A stretch of 35,295 bases of DNA from Pirellulaceae bacterium (GTDB taxonomy: Bacteria > Planctomycetota > Planctomycetia > Pirellulales > Pirellulaceae): NCBI GenBank assembly GCA_030748485.1, contig JASMLW010000466.1:1-35295 (forward strand). The letters run 5' to 3'. Positions 32,942 to 35,295 of this stretch are shown piece by piece. The notes under the pieces are model-generated. The model was given only the letters and a program-made list of their open reading frames with translations. It searched no databases and had not been told where the DNA came from. The position numbers and the translations under genes are program-made. How positions within the stretch are numbered: the first letter of the stretch is position 1; each line of letters begins with the position of its first letter.

Positions 32942-34975
32942 CTATTGAACGAAGATAAACTGCCGCGTGTTGAGCAGAGCCCAGATCACGTCGCCGGCTC
33001 CATTGCGCCGATCCGACTCGATTTGCGGAAGAGCGATCTCTTGCTCTTCGTCAGTCGGACGGCGATTCAAGATGCTGACGAAGATCACATCGAGTTTCGC
33101 CTCCGGGCTTTCGGCTTCCAGAAGTCTTTTGGAGAGCACGGAATTGCGATTGATCAACTGGCTGTACATCGGTCCGTTGAGCAAGGTGAGGATCTGCGGC
33201 ACGGTCGCTTCCACATTGGCGTTTTCGATCGTCTCACGATCCGACTGACCGAACTGTCGCAGGAAGTGTCCGGCCCGCGCGGGCGACGAAACCTCGGAAG
33301 CTCGCACCAAATCACGAGATAGGCCGGCCCATCGAGGATCGGTGTCACGGCGCTGTTCGCGAGCTCGTTGTTGAGCTAGCTGCGTCTGCTTCTCCATCCG
33401 CGGCCCGAAGATCTTCTTCCGCATCGAGTTCATCTTCGTCCGCAGTTTATCGATCGTCTCACGATCCTGCGTGCGATAGGCGACGCGCAGATCTTTCTGC
33501 ATTTCGGCAGTCGCCTGAGAGTACTCGAATTGCGCCTTGCGCCGTTCGGCCTCGACTTTCGCCAGCTTGAGGATCTCCTTCATCTCCATGTCGACCAACT
33601 CCGCACCGTTCGCGTAGCGGCTGTTGTCGCGAACGACGCCCTTCCGCGCGTCGAGTTCGGGAATGGTCATCGCCAGCAGCGAGTCCCACAGTTGTTCGGC
33701 GGACAGCCGTCGGAGAACTGGACCGGGGAAGTGGTAGTCTTCGCCCTCGACAAGCTCTTCGACGGTCACCTCGCGTTGGTAGGTCTTCGTGTTGTAGAGA
33801 ATTCGCAGATACTGCTTCATGTCGTAGTTGGATTCGACGATCGTGGAGACGAGAAACTCCATCAGTTCGGAGTTTGAGGCTCCGACGATCTCCTTGATGT
33901 CGTCCACCGGCTCGATCAAACCGACGCCCATCGCCCGCTTCCAGAGCCGATTCGCGATGACGTGCGTGAATCGCGGGTTCTTGGCGGACGTCATCCACCG
34001 GGCGTAGATCCCTTTCGGGCTATCACCCGGTTCGATCGACACCTCTTCGCCGAAGATTGTCGCCGGGTCGATCTGGTCTTTCGGTTCGTGGTCGTCGTAT
34101 TGGTAATCGTCCGGCAACCGCAAAGGCCGATTGGTCTCGTTGACTTTGTACGCCAACGGCTGCAGGATTCGCCCCGCCGACCGGACGACGTCCTGGTCGA
34201 GTTTCTTGTCGCGGCGCATGCCCCGGATTTCGCGGTACATGGGATGGTTGCGGTCACGAGTTTGAATTCCGTACGTGAACGCGGCCAACTGGTAGTACTG
34301 TTTCTGAGTCCAGGTATCGAACGGATGGTCGTGGCATTGGGCGCAAACCAGCTGCGTTCCCAAGAAGACCTGCGCCGTGTTGGACATGTTGTCGAGCGGC
34401 ATCCCTGTGTCGCGAAGGTAATAGCCGGCCGCCCCGTTGTCCCACGTGTATCCCTCCGCAGTGACCAAATCCCGCACGAACTGGTCATAGGGCTTGTTGT
34501 CGCGCAACGAGTCTTTGACGAAATCGAGATACGGTTGGGCCGGCGCGTAACGCATTCGCGATTGCAGCCGCAGCAAATCGGCCCAGTAATTGAACTGGTG
34601 GCTCACGTATCCTTCGCTATCGAGCAGTTTGTCGATCAGTTCACTGCGCTTGTCGACATTTTCTGAGTCCAGAAACGCGATCGTTTCGTCATAGGTTGGG
34701 ATCCGTCCAATGATGTGCAGATGAACTCTCCGCACGAATGTTTCATCGCTGGCGATCGGATTCGGCTCAACGTTGTTCCTCGCGTATCCTTTCTCGATCA
34801 GCTTGTCGACGCGACGGCTGGCGGCCAGGGCCTTCTTGAGTGGCACGTCGGCAACCGACTTTGACGACCGCTTCTTGTCCAATTCCGCCGCGCCAACGAC
34901 AGCGCTCGTTGCGAAGACCAAAGCAATGACAACACAAACAACCTCAGTTAGGGGGGAAGTTTGTGAGTGCCGCAT
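32942..34975 (-). CDS. DUF1549/DUF1553 protein without N-terminal cytochrome domain
   Basis: The ATG at 34975 (GGAG seven bases upstream) gives 677 residues; the frame opens at 35017. A signal peptide (VVCVVIALVFATSAVVGAA) is followed directly by DUF1549 (about 45-260: FVRRVHLHIIGRIPTYDETI, VCAQCHDHPFDTWTQ). There is no N-terminal CxxCH haem domain. DUF1553 lies at about 320-670 (RFTHVIANRLWKRAMGVGLI, VLRRLSAEQLWDSLLAMTIP, LLNTRQFIFVQ). A Lys/Glu/Arg/Gln-rich coiled-coil-like segment of about 80 residues (from EMKEILKLAKVEAERRKAQF to AREQRRDTD) interrupts DUF1553. It forms a unit with the DUF1501 gene downstream. Its role is unknown; exported and probably partnered with that DUF1501 protein. 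Confidence 0.9.
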   Translation of the reverse strand: MRHSQTSPLTEVVCVVIALVFATSAVVGAAELDKKRSSKSVADVPLKKALAASRRVDKLIEKGYARNNVEPNPIASDETFVRRVHLHIIGRIPTYDETIAFLDSENVDKRSELIDKLLDSEGYVSHQFNYWADLLRLQSRMRYAPAQPYLDFVKDSLRDNKPYDQFVRDLVTAEGYTWDNGAAGYYLRDTGMPLDNMSNTAQVFLGTQLVCAQCHDHPFDTWTQKQYYQLAAFTYGIQTRDRNHPMYREIRGMRRDKKLDQDVVRSAGRILQPLAYKVNETNRPLRLPDDYQYDDHEPKDQIDPATIFGEEVSIEPGDSPKGIYARWMTSAKNPRFTHVIANRLWKRAMGVGLIEPVDDIKEIVGASNSELMEFLVSTIVESNYDMKQYLRILYNTKTYQREVTVEELVEGEDYHFPGPVLRRLSAEQLWDSLLAMTIPELDARKGVVRDNSRYANGAELVDMEMKEILKLAKVEAERRKAQFEYSQATAEMQKDLRVAYRTQDRETIDKLRTKMNSMRKKIFGPRMEKQTQLAQQRAREQRRDTDPRWAGLSRDLVRASEVSSPARAGHFLRQFGQSDRETIENANVEATVPQILTLLNGPMYSQLINRNSVLSKRLLEAESPEAKLDVIFVSILNRRPTDEEQEIALPQIESDRRNGAGDVIWALLNTRQFIFVQ

Positions 34976-35295
34976 GAAGATTCTCCGTTCTAGAAGATTT
35001 GGGCGTTGATTTGACACGAACCTCGCGCGAGTCGATGAGCGACAAGGAGGTGGGAGGTTAGGTCAATGAGGTGGGGGATCGATGTAGTGAGCCGATTGTA
35101 ACATCTCGACCCACGATTGGCTCGTCCAATCACCTGAAGCGCGGCGGGCACCCGCAAACGGCCGCGCCGCTACGGCGATGCGTGACCATTGTGAAGCTGC
35201 GTCAGTGAATCTCCCACTGTCGCCAGATCGCCGACGAGTACGAAGCACCGAAACAATCGCCCGCCGTTCGCATAGCCGCGCGACGGCTACTGGGG
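34976..35295. other. Upstream region without a gene at the window end
   Basis: I see no convincing gene in the last 320 bases. The stretch contains the probable promoter of the DUF1549/1553 gene, purine-rich GAGGTGG repeats (35046-35075) and a possible hairpin (GCGCGGC at 35139-35145 against GCCGCGC at 35161-35167). A 61-codon minus-strand frame at 35063-35248 has no recognisable feature. Confidence 0.6.
35095..35103 (-). promoter_or_regulatory. Extended -10 for the DUF1549/1553-DUF1501 operon
   Basis: On the minus strand TGTTACAAT is an extended -10 (TGN plus TACAAT). It would start transcription near 35088 and leave a leader of about 110 bases before the ATG at 34975. No clear -35 box is seen. 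Confidence 0.37.

Noticed and set aside
33962..34666. 234-codon plus-strand frame
   Set aside because: Antisense to the DUF1549/1553 gene; composition typical of a shadow.
1..35295. A complete new defence, phage or mobile system
   Set aside because: No helicase, integrase, transposase, toxin pair, reverse transcriptase or tail gene was seen; the single nuclease-like gene is not enough for such a claim.

Overview
The window looks like a piece of a planctomycete chromosome, probably from the Pirellulales or a related order. It is GC-rich and carries families typical of that phylum: two DUF1549/DUF1553 plus DUF1501 gene pairs, an orphan DUF1549/DUF1553 protein with a planctomycete-type cytochrome motif, a DUF1552 fragment, two DUF1559 proteins, two CotH-like kinases, a ThuA-like protein, a TDAGL-type leucine-rich-repeat protein and many lipoproteins and secreted proteins. 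Family names come from reading protein motifs by eye; no database search was run. I see no tRNA, rRNA, CRISPR array, transposase, integrase or phage gene.

Layout. 1-4692 (+): 3' end of a DUF1552 gene, then a DUF1549/1553 gene overlapping a DUF1501 gene by one base. 4814-5545 (-): an FkbM-type methyltransferase. 5797-13153 (+): a long CotH-family protein and a 1675-residue secreted protein with a metal-hydrolase-like N-terminus and TPRs. 13217-14104 (-): ThuA-like protein. 14328-16956 (+): a conserved lipoprotein of unknown function and a cyclase-family enzyme whose 5' end contains a perfect 21-bp inverted repeat. 16983-18709 (-): a PD-(D/E)XK nuclease-like protein followed by a non-canonical DUF1559 protein. 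18962-25140 (+): VKOR-DsbA fusion, a small cysteine-rich secreted protein, a prepilin-like DUF1559 protein, a small lipoprotein, a thioredoxin-SUMF1 fusion lipoprotein, a PEBP-like lipoprotein and a DinB-like protein. 25319-31493 (+): HEAT-repeat lipoprotein and CotH kinase in one operon, an apparently leaderless orphan DUF1549/1553 gene, and an LRR protein. 31559-34975 (-): a second DUF1549/1553 plus DUF1501 pair with a strong hairpin between the genes.

How it may work together. Most products are predicted to be exported or membrane-anchored, so the region mainly encodes cell-envelope and periplasmic functions. The best functional link is between the VKOR-DsbA disulfide-forming enzyme and the five-cysteine exported protein next to it, with a thioredoxin-fold lipoprotein further along the same strand. 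No complete new defence or mobile system is evident. The least explained items are the 1675-residue protein, the repeat inside the cyclase gene, the thioredoxin-SUMF1 fusion, the PD-(D/E)XK protein and the cysteine-rich small protein.
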